Below are positions 44,055 through 53,256 of a stretch of DNA of 64,000 bases, in pieces. Source of the DNA: Kribbella pratensis. Lineage in GTDB: Bacteria; Actinomycetota; Actinomycetes; Propionibacteriales; Kribbellaceae. How positions within the stretch are numbered: position 1 is the first letter of the stretch; each line of letters opens with the position of its first letter. The notes below the pieces were generated by a model, which was given only the letters and a program-made list of their open reading frames with translations, was not told where the DNA came from and did not search any database. The translations under genes were made by a program, and so were the position numbers. The DNA lies in assembly GCF_004365355.1 (NCBI RefSeq), contig NZ_SODP01000003.1, forward strand, positions 372,001 through 436,000, given 5' to 3'.

Positions 44055-44999
44055 ATGGAGCATGAGTTCAGCGGCGAGGTCATCGAGTGGCGCGGTCCGG
44101 CGCCGTACTACTTCGTTCCCGTCCCGGACGAGGACGCTGCCGCGCTGAAGGCGGCGGCGTCAGCCGCCGGCCACCACAGCTGGGGCATGCTGCCGATCCG
44201 TGCACGCCTCGGCACCACGGAGTGGAAGACGTCGCTGTGGTCGAAGGACGGCGGCTACCTGCTGCCGCTGAAGGACGGCGTGCGTAAGCCCCAAGGACTG
44301 GACGCGGGCGACACGGTCGATCTTCGGCTCACGTTCGAGGCGCCGGCCCGCAAGCAGACAAAGCCGAAGCCGGCCAAGCGGGTTCCTGTTCCGCGTACGG
44401 CGGGTTCGCGGGAGCCGGTCACCGACGAGCAGCTCACGATCGTTCCGGCGAACGAGGCGTCGTGGGAGGACCTGCAGGCCGTCTTCGGCGCGGGCGATCC
44501 CGGACGGTGCTGGTGCCAGCGGTTCCGGATGCTGCCCAAGGAGTCGTGGGCATCCGAAGGTCCCGAGGAGCTCGCCTCCCGGCTCCGCGACCAGACTGCC
44601 TGCGGCAACCGCAAAGCGCAGGAGACCAGCGGCCTGATCGCGTACGTCGACGGCGAGCCTGTCGGCTGGTGCGCCGTCGCGCCGCGCTCGGACCACCCGA
44701 GGCTGCTCCGCGACTTCCGCGTCCCCTGGCTCGGCCGCAACGAGGACAGGACCGACCCGACCGTCTGGGCCGTGACCTGCTTCGTCACCCGCGCCGGCTA
44801 CCGGCGCCGAGGAATCGGCCGCGCGCTGGCCCGAGCCGCCGTCCCCTTCGCCCGCGCCCGTGGCGCCGTAGCCCTCGAGGGCTACCCCGACCTCGTGGAC
44901 GGCGGCTCCGTCGGCACCCTCGCCATGTTCACCGACGCCGGCTTCACCGAAGTAAGCCGCCCCGGCAACCGCCGAGCCGTGCTCCGCATCAACTTCTGA
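44055..44999 (+). CDS. DUF1905 domain fused to GNAT N-acetyltransferase
   Basis: A 314-residue two-domain protein. Residues 1-95 match DUF1905 (FSGEVIEWRGPAPYYFVPVP, then WGMLPIRARLGTTEWKTSLW). A Lys/Pro/Arg linker (about 96-125) leads to a GNAT domain with VTCFVTRAGYRRRGIGRALA, the acetyl-CoA-binding R/Q-x-x-G-x-G/A motif, and a final FTDAGFTEVSRPG. TAGCAT ends 6 nt before the ATG, a leaderless layout. Acceptor unknown; DUF1905 alone is often paired with other small-molecule domains. Confidence 0.88.
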   Translation: MEHEFSGEVIEWRGPAPYYFVPVPDEDAAALKAAASAAGHHSWGMLPIRARLGTTEWKTSLWSKDGGYLLPLKDGVRKPQGLDAGDTVDLRLTFEAPARKQTKPKPAKRVPVPRTAGSREPVTDEQLTIVPANEASWEDLQAVFGAGDPGRCWCQRFRMLPKESWASEGPEELASRLRDQTACGNRKAQETSGLIAYVDGEPVGWCAVAPRSDHPRLLRDFRVPWLGRNEDRTDPTVWAVTCFVTRAGYRRRGIGRALARAAVPFARARGAVALEGYPDLVDGGSVGTLAMFTDAGFTEVSRPGNRRAVLRINF

Positions 45000-45009
45000 G
45001 CAAATGAAG

Positions 45010-45042
45010 CAGCCGCCGTACCTACGTGAGGTACGGCGGCTG
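45010..45042. terminator. Bidirectional hairpin terminator
   Basis: A perfect 14-bp stem, CAGCCGCCGTACCT (45010-45023) pairing with AGGTACGGCGGCTG (45029-45042), closes a 5-nt loop in the 51-bp gap between the convergent GNAT and serC genes. Confidence 0.88.
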
Positions 45043-45050
45043 TTCAGCGG

Positions 45051-46175
45051 TTACTTGAGGTTCTCGACGACGTAGTCGATGGCCTGGGTCAGCTTCTCGA
45101 CGTCGTCGGGGTCGACCGCGGGGAACATCGCGACGCGGAGCTGGTTGCGGCCCAGCTTGCGGTAGGGCTCGGTGTCGACGATGCCGTTGGCGCGGAGGAC
45201 CTTGGCGACCGCGGCGGCGTCGATCGCGTCATCCAGGTCGATGGTGCCGACGACGAGGGAGCGGGCGTCGGGGTCGGTGACGTACGGCGTGGCGTACTCC
45301 GACTTCTCGGCCCACGTGTACAGCCGGTTGCTGGAGTCCGTCGTCCGCGCGACGCTCCACTTCAGACCGCCCTGGTTGTTGATCCAGTCGGTCTGCTCGG
45401 CCATCAGGAACAGCGTGGCGAGCGACGGCGTGTTGTAGGTCTGGTTCTTGCTGGAGTTGTCGACAGCGGTCGCGAGGTCCAGGAACGCCGGGATCCAGCG
45501 GCCGGACGCGGCGATCTCCTCGACCCGGGCGAGTGCGGCCGGGCTCATCAGCGCGATCCAGAGGCCGCCGTCGGACGCGAAGCCCTTCTGCGGCGCGAAG
45601 TAGTACACGTCGGCCTCGTTGACGTCGACCGGCAGACCGGCCGCACCCGACGTCGCGTCGATCGCGACCAGCGCACCCTCGTCGGCGCCTTCGACGCGCT
45701 TGACCGGCGCCATCACACCGGTGGAGGTCTCGTTGTGCGGCCACGCGTACAGGTCGACGCCGGCCTCGGCCACCGCGACCGGGCGGGTGCCGGGGTCGGA
45801 CTTCACGATCGTCGGGTCGCCGAGGTGCGGGGCGAGCTGAGCGGCCTTCGCGAACTTCGACGAGAACTCACCGAAGCTCAGGTGCTGGCTCTTCTCCCGG
45901 ATCAGCCCGAACGTCGCGATGTCCCAGAACGCGGTCGAGCCGCCGTTGCCGAGCACGACCTGGTAGCCCTCGGGCAGGTTGAACAGCTCGGCCACGCCCT
46001 GCTGCACGCGGGCCACCAGGTTCTTCACCGGGGCCTGGCGGTGGGAGGTGCCGAGCAGCTTCGCGCCCTCGGTCGCCAGCGCGGCGATCGCTTCCGGGCG
46101 GACCTTCGACGGACCCGAACCGAAGCGGCCGTCAGCGGGTTTGAGCTCAGCAGGAATCTGAATGTCGCTGGTCAC
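45051..46175 (-). CDS. serC: Phosphoserine aminotransferase
   Basis: A 374-residue PLP enzyme of the actinobacterial SerC type. It begins IPAELKPADGRFGSGPSKVR, has the GNGGSTAFWD cofactor pocket, and the Schiff-base lysine is Lys197 in APQKGF. It makes 3-phosphoserine from 3-phosphohydroxypyruvate and glutamate in serine synthesis. The GTG start follows GAAGGGA. It stands alone. Confidence 0.95.
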   Translation of the reverse strand: MTSDIQIPAELKPADGRFGSGPSKVRPEAIAALATEGAKLLGTSHRQAPVKNLVARVQQGVAELFNLPEGYQVVLGNGGSTAFWDIATFGLIREKSQHLSFGEFSSKFAKAAQLAPHLGDPTIVKSDPGTRPVAVAEAGVDLYAWPHNETSTGVMAPVKRVEGADEGALVAIDATSGAAGLPVDVNEADVYYFAPQKGFASDGGLWIALMSPAALARVEEIAASGRWIPAFLDLATAVDNSSKNQTYNTPSLATLFLMAEQTDWINNQGGLKWSVARTTDSSNRLYTWAEKSEYATPYVTDPDARSLVVGTIDLDDAIDAAAVAKVLRANGIVDTEPYRKLGRNQLRVAMFPAVDPDDVEKLTQAIDYVVENLK

Positions 46176-46283
46176 CAGCGTCTTCCCTTCGTCGTCTGCA
46201 TCTCAGAAAGCCGACGACGCTGTCAGCGCCCACCATCTTCCCACACCGCTCCCACCCCACCACCCGGGGGCTCACCGCGCGGA

Positions 46284-47135
46284 CTACTCGTGCTTGCGGG
46301 TGATGGTCTGGGTGCCGGTCAGGACGGCGACCGGGCCGTCCGGGGTCTCGGTCCACTCGCCGCAGGCGCCGCCGCCCTCGGCCACCTCGAGCGTGAGTTC
46401 GGTGCCGTCCATCCGGAGTGCCGGGTGGTAGTACTGCGCGACCCGCTCCGCCTCGCCCTGGATGTAGTGGCCGATCAGCGCCCGCCGGAACCGGTCCGTG
46501 GTGACGTTCGGGTTGCTCCCGTGCACCAGCGCTCCGTGGAAGAACAGCACGTCACCCGGTTCCATCTCCACCGGTACGGCGGACCCGGTCGACGGGAGCG
46601 GCACCGTGACATCGGTGAAGCTGACCGTGGTGTCGGCCTTCTCCGTGCACAGGATCGGCCAGCGGTGCGAACCGGGCACGACCTCGAGGCACCCGTTCGC
46701 CTCGTCGACCCGGTCGAGCGCCATCCACGCCGCGACACAGGTCCCCGGGTCGGCCTTCAGGTAGAAGTTGTCCTGGTGCAACGCCTGCCCGCGGGAGCCC
46801 GGTGGCTTGAAGTACACCATCGTCTGTACGGCGTACGGCGACCGCCCGAGCAGCGTCGTCATAATCTCGTCGATCCGCGGGTCGATCATCCACTGCAGCG
46901 ACATCTCGTCCCAGCGGTGCATCTGCGCCATCCGCGGGTACCGCTTCAGCGGGTCCCGGTCGGTGGAGTCGTGCCCCGCGAAGTCGTGCGAGCGCGGCCC
47001 GCGCTGCCGGACCTCCATGTAGTGATCCCGCAACCGGTCGACCTCGTCGGTGCCGAACAGGCCACGCACCAGCGTGTAACCGGTCCGCTCGAACTCTTCC
47101 CGAAGTACGACGTCGATGTTGGATGAAACGCTCAT
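46284..47135 (-). CDS. Phytanoyl-CoA dioxygenase (PhyH) family 2-oxoglutarate oxygenase
   Basis: A 283-residue non-haem iron oxygenase. Iron ligands are His120 and Asp122 (HQDNFYL) and distal His205 (LVHGSNPN), with Arg215 or Arg218 for 2-oxoglutarate. The ATG at 47135 follows GGGAG. It is divergent from an AraC regulator that probably controls it. PhyH-like enzymes hydroxylate diverse small molecules, including sugars and secondary metabolites; the substrate is unknown. Confidence 0.9.
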   Translation of the reverse strand: MSVSSNIDVVLREEFERTGYTLVRGLFGTDEVDRLRDHYMEVRQRGPRSHDFAGHDSTDRDPLKRYPRMAQMHRWDEMSLQWMIDPRIDEIMTTLLGRSPYAVQTMVYFKPPGSRGQALHQDNFYLKADPGTCVAAWMALDRVDEANGCLEVVPGSHRWPILCTEKADTTVSFTDVTVPLPSTGSAVPVEMEPGDVLFFHGALVHGSNPNVTTDRFRRALIGHYIQGEAERVAQYYHPALRMDGTELTLEVAEGGGACGEWTETPDGPVAVLTGTQTITRKHE

Positions 47136-47236
47136 ACACGACTCCCGCGGATGTGCTCTACGCTGCTGGTCAGATCCAATTCTCCTGCCAGGTACCAGCG
47201 CCGAACCACGGAGGATTCGCGCGAGGAGTTGAACTT

Positions 47237-47989
47237 TTGTTGCATCGACTGGAACTCGAGCTGATGTCCGCGCCGACCTTCTGGCGGTGTGAGCCGAGCT
47301 GGTCGTGGACCTCACGCCCGCTCGCGGACCACCTGCTCTGGTGCGTGCTGGACGGTCGCGGCGAGTTGGTTCTCAACGGCGAACGCCAGGACCTGCACCC
47401 CGGCATCTGCGCGGTCTTCCAGCCCGGCGACGCCCCGCGCGCCACCCACGACCCGCATCGCCGGCTGCTGGTCTTCGGCATGCACTTCCAGACGACCGGC
47501 GCAGCGCCTGACCCGCGCTGGGGCGAGGTGATGGACCGCGAGCTGCTCGGCGTCCTTGCCCGCACCAGCGACACGTCGTACCGGAGGCAGGACGCACTCG
47601 GCCGGCGCCAGGCGGAACTATGCCTTGAGCAACTGATCGCGCTGATCTGGGACGCCGTCCACAACCCGGGCCGACGCGTCACCGACACCGCCGTCGACGA
47701 GATCGCCCGGCAGCTCCGGCAGGACCCCGGCCGCGACTGGACCGTGGCGGAGATGGCGTCCAAGGCTTCCCTGAGCCGGGCACAGTTCACGCGCAGGTTC
47801 GTCACCCAGTTCGGGATGTCACCGGCGCAGTACCTCATCCAGGCCCGCGTCGATCGCGCACACCAGTTGCTGACCGAGAGCGGCATGACCGTCACCGAGA
47901 CAGCCGCCGCCCTCGGCTACACCGACGTTCCGTACTTCAGCCGCCAGTACAAGCAACGCACCGGCCGCACACCCAGCCAGGACCGTTAG
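47237..47989 (+). CDS. AraC family transcriptional regulator
   Basis: A 250-residue AraC protein. The cupin-like sensor (about 1-150) has WSWTSRPLADHLLWCVLDG. The two HTH motifs (about 160-250) include WTVAEMASKASLSRAQFTRR and VTETAAALGYTDVPYFSRQY. Start uncertain: TTG at 47237 follows GAGGAG by 8 nt and leaves room for the divergent promoter; ATG 47264 is the alternative. It likely controls the divergent PhyH gene in response to a small molecule. Its stop overlaps the convergent citrate synthase stop. Confidence 0.85.
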   Translation: MLHRLELELMSAPTFWRCEPSWSWTSRPLADHLLWCVLDGRGELVLNGERQDLHPGICAVFQPGDAPRATHDPHRRLLVFGMHFQTTGAAPDPRWGEVMDRELLGVLARTSDTSYRRQDALGRRQAELCLEQLIALIWDAVHNPGRRVTDTAVDEIARQLRQDPGRDWTVAEMASKASLSRAQFTRRFVTQFGMSPAQYLIQARVDRAHQLLTESGMTVTETAAALGYTDVPYFSRQYKQRTGRTPSQDR

Positions 47990-49098
47990 GCCCAGTCGGG
48001 GTTCCAGCCCTCGATTGCGTCGGCGGGCCGGGACGCGGGGCCGGAGTAGATCGCCGACGGCCGGATCAGCCGGCCGGTCCGCTTCTGCTCCAGTACGTGC
48101 GCGCTCCAGCCTGCGGTCCGCGCACAGGTGAACATCGACGTGAACATCGGCGGCGGCACCTCCGCGAAGTCGAGGACGATCGCCGCCCAGAACTCCACGT
48201 TGGTCTCCAGCACGCGGTCCGGCCGCCGCTCGCGCAGCTCGGCCAGCGCGGCCTGCTCCAGCGCCTCAGCCACCTCGTACCGCGGGGCGTCCAACTCACG
48301 CGCCGTACGACGAAGCACGCGGGCGCGCGGGTCCTCGGCCCGGTACACCCGGTGCCCGAAGCCCATCAGCCGCTCGCCCGCGTCCAGCAAGCCCTTCACG
48401 TACGAGCGTGCGTCGCCGGATCGCTCCACGCCCTCGATCATCGTCAGCACCCGCGCCGGCGCACCACCGTGCAGCGGCCCGGACATCGCGCCGACCGCAC
48501 CGGAGAGCGCAGCAGCGACGTCCGCACCGGTCGATGCGATCACCCGCGCGGTGAACGTCGACGCGTTCATGCCGTGCTCGGCCGCGGACGTCCAGTACGC
48601 GTCGACCGCCTTCACATGCTTCGGATCCGGCTCACCGCGCCAGCGGATCATGAACCGCTCGGTGATCGTCGTCGCCTTGTCCACCTCGCGTTGCGGCACC
48701 ATCGGGTGGCCGACGCCGCGGGCCGCCTGCGCGACGTACGACAGCGCCATCACCGCCGCGCGGGACAGGTCGTCACGCGCCTGCACGTCGTCGATGTCGT
48801 AGAGCGGCCGCAGACCCCAGGCGGGTGCGAGCATCGCCAGCGCGGACTGTACGTCGACGCGCACGTCGCCGGTGTGCACCGGCAGCGGGAACGGCTCGGC
48901 CGGCGGCAGGCCCGGCGTGAAGGTGCCGTCGACCAGCAGGCCCCACACGTTCTCGAACGGGACGCGGCCGACCAGGTCCTCGATGTCCACGCCGCGATAG
49001 CGGAGCGCCGAACCTTCTTTGTCCGGCTCGGCGATCTGCGTCTCGAAGGCGACCACGCCTTCCAGCCCGTGCTGCACCTCGGTCCTCGGATCAGACAT
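47986..49098 (-). CDS. citA: Citrate synthase 2 (CitA-like)
   Basis: A 370-residue citrate synthase. The catalytic histidines are His210 (GPLHGGA) and His249 (GFGHRVYR). The usual catalytic Asp in NVDxxSG is Glu302 in NVEFWAA, a feature I recall in actinobacterial CitA. It joins acetyl-CoA and oxaloacetate. The ATG at 49098 follows GGGAGTGGC. Citrate synthase 2 beside pdxH is a common actinomycete arrangement, here separated by one unknown gene. Confidence 0.9.
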   Translation of the reverse strand: MSDPRTEVQHGLEGVVAFETQIAEPDKEGSALRYRGVDIEDLVGRVPFENVWGLLVDGTFTPGLPPAEPFPLPVHTGDVRVDVQSALAMLAPAWGLRPLYDIDDVQARDDLSRAAVMALSYVAQAARGVGHPMVPQREVDKATTITERFMIRWRGEPDPKHVKAVDAYWTSAAEHGMNASTFTARVIASTGADVAAALSGAVGAMSGPLHGGAPARVLTMIEGVERSGDARSYVKGLLDAGERLMGFGHRVYRAEDPRARVLRRTARELDAPRYEVAEALEQAALAELRERRPDRVLETNVEFWAAIVLDFAEVPPPMFTSMFTCARTAGWSAHVLEQKRTGRLIRPSAIYSGPASRPADAIEGWNPDWA

Positions 49099-49236
49099 GC
49101 CACTCCCTCGTCCTCGTATCGGCGCTCCCGCAGCATAGTTCTCGGAACTGATGACAACACAGCTTTGTGACCGGTTCGAGCCGGTCGGGGCTCGGGCCGG
49201 GGGAACTTTTGCCACGGAGCGGGCATCAGGCTCTGC

Positions 49237-50367
49237 ATGGAAACGCTGGTCGCCTACACCTTCGCGCACGACAGCGCCGCACGCGCCGCGGCCGGTCGTG
49301 CCCGCGTGGAGGCGCACTACGGCGCCGAGGCCGAACACCACGCGTACGTCGGTGCAGCGGTCGGCCTGCACCTGTGGGGCACCCCCGGCAGCACCGACAC
49401 CACCTCGTGGCACGACGCCGGCGGGCACGCCCGCGTGAATCTGGCCGACGAACGACTGGAACTGTCCACCGAGTCGGCCGGTGTCAGCCGGCTGTTCGAG
49501 CTGCAACTGCCGGACGGGTGCGTTTGGGCGAATCGGCCGGTCGCGGCGTTGTTGTTCGCAGGGATGCGGGCCGTCGCGTCGACGCGCGGATGGACCTTCG
49601 CCGCCGGCTGCGGATGGTTCATGGACGACAGCACGCCGTATGACGGTGTGCTGGCTGTGCCCGGAGGAACACATATTGTTGCCGACGGCCACCGTCAGCA
49701 ACGGACGACCAAGGCGTACGTGCTGGAAGCGAGGACCGCCGCTGCCTCGGAGAAGGTCGTGGCCAAGCCCTACGCCAGGTCGGAGCCGGTCGAGCTGATC
49801 AAGCAGGCGCTGAGCTGGCACAGGTACGCGGAAGGTCTCCGGCCGGCGAGCAGTCTGTTCGACCCACCGCCTGATGGTTTCATCACCGACGCACCTGTCG
49901 ATCACGTTGCTCACGGCTACTTCCATCCACGCGACGTCGACCAGCTCGAGACACTCCCGCTACCCGACAAGCTGCGTGCCTTCAGCAACCACCTGCAGAC
50001 TCGGCTGATCCCTGCCGCCGGCCCGACGCAGGCAGCCCGGGTCGCGGTCGCCGAGCAGATCGACCGCGTGCTGCAGGCAGCCGTCGACAGCGGCCTCGAG
50101 GACGCGACGATGCTCGACTACTTCTACGCCGTCGAGCCCCTGCGCCGAGGCGGTACGCCGTTCACCCCGGTCTGGAGGAACCTCGCCTCGGCGGCCGACC
50201 GCGACCTGATCGAGCCGCTCCTCGCCGACGTCGAAGGCTTCGGCGATCTCAGCACGCTCTGGGCCGCCTCGGTGGCCGGCGCGAGCTCGGCCACCGGCGA
50301 GGCAACGCTCCGTCAGGCCCTCTGGCGAGCCACCTTCGATCAACACCTCGAGCAGGTCAACAAGTAG
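49237..50367 (+). CDS. Protein of unknown function between citA and pdxH
   Basis: A 376-residue soluble protein with no recognised catalytic motif. A faint resemblance to the N-terminal domain of asparagine synthetase-like proteins is seen around FELQLPDGCVWANRPVAALL and FMDDSTPYDGVLAVPGGTHI, but the catalytic Cys2 is absent (it starts MET). The C-terminal half is helix-rich with SWHRYAEGLRP. It is divergent from citA. pdxH begins 9 bp after its stop on the same strand. Confidence 0.7.
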   Translation: METLVAYTFAHDSAARAAAGRARVEAHYGAEAEHHAYVGAAVGLHLWGTPGSTDTTSWHDAGGHARVNLADERLELSTESAGVSRLFELQLPDGCVWANRPVAALLFAGMRAVASTRGWTFAAGCGWFMDDSTPYDGVLAVPGGTHIVADGHRQQRTTKAYVLEARTAAASEKVVAKPYARSEPVELIKQALSWHRYAEGLRPASSLFDPPPDGFITDAPVDHVAHGYFHPRDVDQLETLPLPDKLRAFSNHLQTRLIPAAGPTQAARVAVAEQIDRVLQAAVDSGLEDATMLDYFYAVEPLRRGGTPFTPVWRNLASAADRDLIEPLLADVEGFGDLSTLWAASVAGASSATGEATLRQALWRATFDQHLEQVNK

Positions 50368-50376
50368 GCTCGACGC

Positions 50377-51018
50377 GTGGACCTTGCGGAGATGCGGCGT
50401 ACGTACGGACTGGGGGAGCTGCTCGAGGATCAGATGGCCTCTGACCCGATCCAGCAGTTCGAAACCTGGCTTCAGCAGGCCCGGGAGGCCGGCCTGGCGG
50501 AGCCCAACGCGATGGTGCTGGCCACGGCAGACCGCGACGGGCGGCCGTCGGCACGGACGGTTCTGCTCAAGCGTGTCGACGAACGCGGGTTCGTGTTCTA
50601 CACCAACCAGCAGTCGCGCAAGGCCGACGACCTGTCCGGCAACCCGCACTGCGCGCTGGTGTTCCCGTGGCACGCGATGGAGCGCCAGGTCCGCATCGAG
50701 GGCACCGTCACCAAGCTCCCCACCGACGAGGTCGACGCGTACTTCGCCAGCCGGCCGCGCGAGTCACAGCTCGGCGCGTGGGCGTCGCAGCAGAGCCAGC
50801 CGGTGGTGTCCCGCGAGGAGCTCGACCTGCAGTACGAGTCGTACGAGCGTCAATGGCCCGAGGGCACCGAGATCTCCACGCCGTACTTCTGGGGCGGCTA
50901 CCTGGTCGCCCCCGAAGCAATCGAGTTCTGGCAGGGCCGTGTCGGCCGCCTGCACGATCGTCTGGCCTACCGCCGTGCCAGCTCCGGTTCCTGGGAGCTG
51001 GTCCGGCTCCAGCCCTGA
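50377..51018 (+). CDS. pdxH: Pyridoxamine/pyridoxine 5'-phosphate oxidase
   Basis: A 213-residue FMN enzyme with the standard blocks: LAEPNAMVLATADRDGRPSA, RTVLLKRVDERGFVFYTN, SRKADDL, ALVFPW, RQVRIEG, and the C-terminal PEAIEFWQGRVGRLHDR and LVRLQP. It oxidises PNP or PMP to PLP in the last step of vitamin B6 salvage. The GTG start is 6 nt after TAGGCT, whose first three bases are the stop of the previous gene. The 3' end overlaps the convergent mmpL gene. Confidence 0.95.
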   Translation: MDLAEMRRTYGLGELLEDQMASDPIQQFETWLQQAREAGLAEPNAMVLATADRDGRPSARTVLLKRVDERGFVFYTNQQSRKADDLSGNPHCALVFPWHAMERQVRIEGTVTKLPTDEVDAYFASRPRESQLGAWASQQSQPVVSREELDLQYESYERQWPEGTEISTPYFWGGYLVAPEAIEFWQGRVGRLHDRLAYRRASSGSWELVRLQP

Positions 51019-53141
51019 TCGGTTTCGCGGAATCCGTTCCGTTCCCACCACCGCACGAGCGGCCGCGGCGCCCACCAGTTAGCCCGCCCCAGCAACCGCA
51101 TCGTCGCCGGCACCAGCAGCGCCCGGACGATCGTCGCGTCCAGCGCGATCGCGATCACCAGCCCGACGCCGATCATCTTCACGAACACGATGCCCGACGT
51201 CGAGAACGCCGCCACCACGATGATCAGCAGCAGCGCCGCGCTGGTGATGATCCCGCCGGTCCGCTGCAGGCCGTGCGCGACCGCCTCGGTGTTGTCGCCG
51301 GTCCGGTCGTACTCCTCCCGGATCCGGCTGAGCAGGAACACCTCGTAGTCCATCGACAGCCCGAACAGTACGGCGAACAGCAGCACCGGGTTGGTCGCAT
51401 CGAGGAACCCGGCCGGCGTGAATCCGAGGAACCCGGACAGATGCCCGTCCTGGAAGATCCACACCATCGCCCCGAACGCCGCCGACAACGACAACACGTT
51501 CATCAGCAACGCCTTCGCCGGCAGCACGAACGAGCCGAAGGCCATGAACAGCAGCACGAACGTCACCACGACGATGAACCCGGCCATGTACGGCGCGCGC
51601 TCCTTCAACACGTCCAGCAGATCGATGACTGCCGCCGTCTCACCACCGACTTGGACCTGCGTACCCGTCGGCGCCGGCACCGCGCGCACCCCATGGACGA
51701 CGTCCCGCGCCGCCAACTCCTGGCCGGTGAAATGAGTGTGCACGACAACGGACGCGACACCGTTGGCGTAACCACCGATCCGCACGTTCTCCACGTCCCG
51801 CACCTGCTGCAGCCGAGAGATGTACGGCGCCAGCGCCGCCGCCGGATCGCTCGGTACGGAATCGAACCGCACCGCCGCATAGATGTCCGACCCGCCGGCT
51901 CCCGGGAAGTCCCGTTGCAGCGTCTCGGTCACCGTCCGCGAAGTAGCGCCCGGCGGCAGCGACCGATGATCCACCCCACCCAGCTGCGCAGACAGGAACG
52001 GGATCCCCAGAATCAGCAGTACCGGGACGAGTACGAGCACGTACCGTACCGGCCGCCGCATCACGCTGTGCGCCAGCCGATACCAGGCACCCTGCGAAGC
52101 GGAAGCCTTGCGTGGTTTGAAGATCCGGAGACTGTTCACACGATGACCCAGTACGCCGAGCAGCGCCGGAAGCGCGGTCAGTGCCGCGATCATCGCGATC
52201 GCCACGGCGGCAGCACCGCCGTAGGCCATCGACTTCAGGAACATCACCGGGAACAGGACCAGGCTGCTGATCGCCACGCCGACCGTCACGCCGGAGAACG
52301 CCACCGTCCGCCCGGCCGTCGCCATCGTCGCGGCCAGCGCGGTCTCAACCTCGTTGCCCCGAGCAAGTTCTTCGCGGAACCGGGTGACGATGAACAGCGC
52401 GTAGTCGATCGCCAGCCCGAGTCCGATCATCGTGACGATGTTGATCGAGAAGATCGACACGTCGGTGACCGCCGACAACCCGCGCAGCAGCACGAACGAG
52501 CCCAGGATCGCGAGCGCGCCGACGAACAACGGCAGCGAGGCCGCGACCAGACCGCCGAAGACGACCACCAGCAGCACCAGCACGATCGGCGTCGAGATCG
52601 ACTCGGCCTTCACGATGTCGTGCTCGGTCTGCGTGTTCACCTCGTCGAACACCGCGACCTCGCCGCCGACCTTCGTGTCGAGCCCGGCAGGCGCCGCCCG
52701 GACCTTCGAGGCGATCCGGTGGAACGTGTCCAGCCGCGCCTCCTGCGTGGCGCCGGCCAACGTGAGTACGGCGTACGTGCTGTGCTGGTCCTTCGACACG
52801 AACACCGGCGACTTCGTGCTCCAGTACGTCGACACGCCGGTCACGTCGGCGCTCGGCAACCCGGCGAGATGGCTCTCGACGGACTGCTTGAAGGCCGGGT
52901 CGGCGACGGTCCCGGACGGACTGCGATAGAGCACGACGACGTCGGTGCCGGTGCGGCCAACGTTCTGCTCGATCGTCGCGACCGCGTTCGCGGCCTCGGT
53001 GTCCGGCGCATCGAAGCCGCCGTTCGCCAGCGAGCCGAAGACGCCGGTGCCCCAGGCCAGCCCGAGGACGACGAAGACACCGGTGAGGGCGAGCACCAGA
53101 CGGCGGCGCCGGTACGTGAAGTGGCCGAGCGTCTCGAACAC
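50967..53141 (-). CDS. MMPL/RND family transporter
   Basis: A 724-residue, 12-helix RND-superfamily protein with two MMPL halves, each helix 1 plus a large outer loop plus five helices. The characteristic DYALFIVTRFREEL and DYEVFLLSRIREEY motifs follow helices in each half. It exports lipids or drugs using the proton gradient. The GTG start gives MFETLGHF. It is divergent from a TetR gene with a 35-bp palindrome between them. Substrate unknown. Confidence 0.93.
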   Translation of the reverse strand: MFETLGHFTYRRRRLVLALTGVFVVLGLAWGTGVFGSLANGGFDAPDTEAANAVATIEQNVGRTGTDVVVLYRSPSGTVADPAFKQSVESHLAGLPSADVTGVSTYWSTKSPVFVSKDQHSTYAVLTLAGATQEARLDTFHRIASKVRAAPAGLDTKVGGEVAVFDEVNTQTEHDIVKAESISTPIVLVLLVVVFGGLVAASLPLFVGALAILGSFVLLRGLSAVTDVSIFSINIVTMIGLGLAIDYALFIVTRFREELARGNEVETALAATMATAGRTVAFSGVTVGVAISSLVLFPVMFLKSMAYGGAAAVAIAMIAALTALPALLGVLGHRVNSLRIFKPRKASASQGAWYRLAHSVMRRPVRYVLVLVPVLLILGIPFLSAQLGGVDHRSLPPGATSRTVTETLQRDFPGAGGSDIYAAVRFDSVPSDPAAALAPYISRLQQVRDVENVRIGGYANGVASVVVHTHFTGQELAARDVVHGVRAVPAPTGTQVQVGGETAAVIDLLDVLKERAPYMAGFIVVVTFVLLFMAFGSFVLPAKALLMNVLSLSAAFGAMVWIFQDGHLSGFLGFTPAGFLDATNPVLLFAVLFGLSMDYEVFLLSRIREEYDRTGDNTEAVAHGLQRTGGIITSAALLLIIVVAAFSTSGIVFVKMIGVGLVIAIALDATIVRALLVPATMRLLGRANWWAPRPLVRWWERNGFRETDQGWSRTSSQEPELARR

Positions 53142-53181
53142 GAAACTCTCCCCAGCGAGTAGATTTGAGCGGCAGCAGCTT

Positions 53182-53216
53182 GAGTGAACAGCGTTAACTG
53201 TTAACGGTGTTCACTC
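53182..53216. promoter_or_regulatory. TetR operator, 35-bp dyad
   Basis: GAGTGAACAGCGTTAAC (53182-53198) mirrors 53200-53216 around one central base with a single mismatch. It lies between the divergent mmpL and TetR starts and has the same 17+1+17 geometry as the dyad at 1136-1170. Confidence 0.82.
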
Positions 53217-53256
53217 TAAGGTCCTGCCCTACCGCGATGTCAAGGAGAGTTTCGAG

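Noticed and set aside
49099..49926. Upstream extension of citrate synthase
   Set aside because: It runs antisense to the unknown 49237 gene; the ATG at 49098 has a ribosome site and begins the normal domain.
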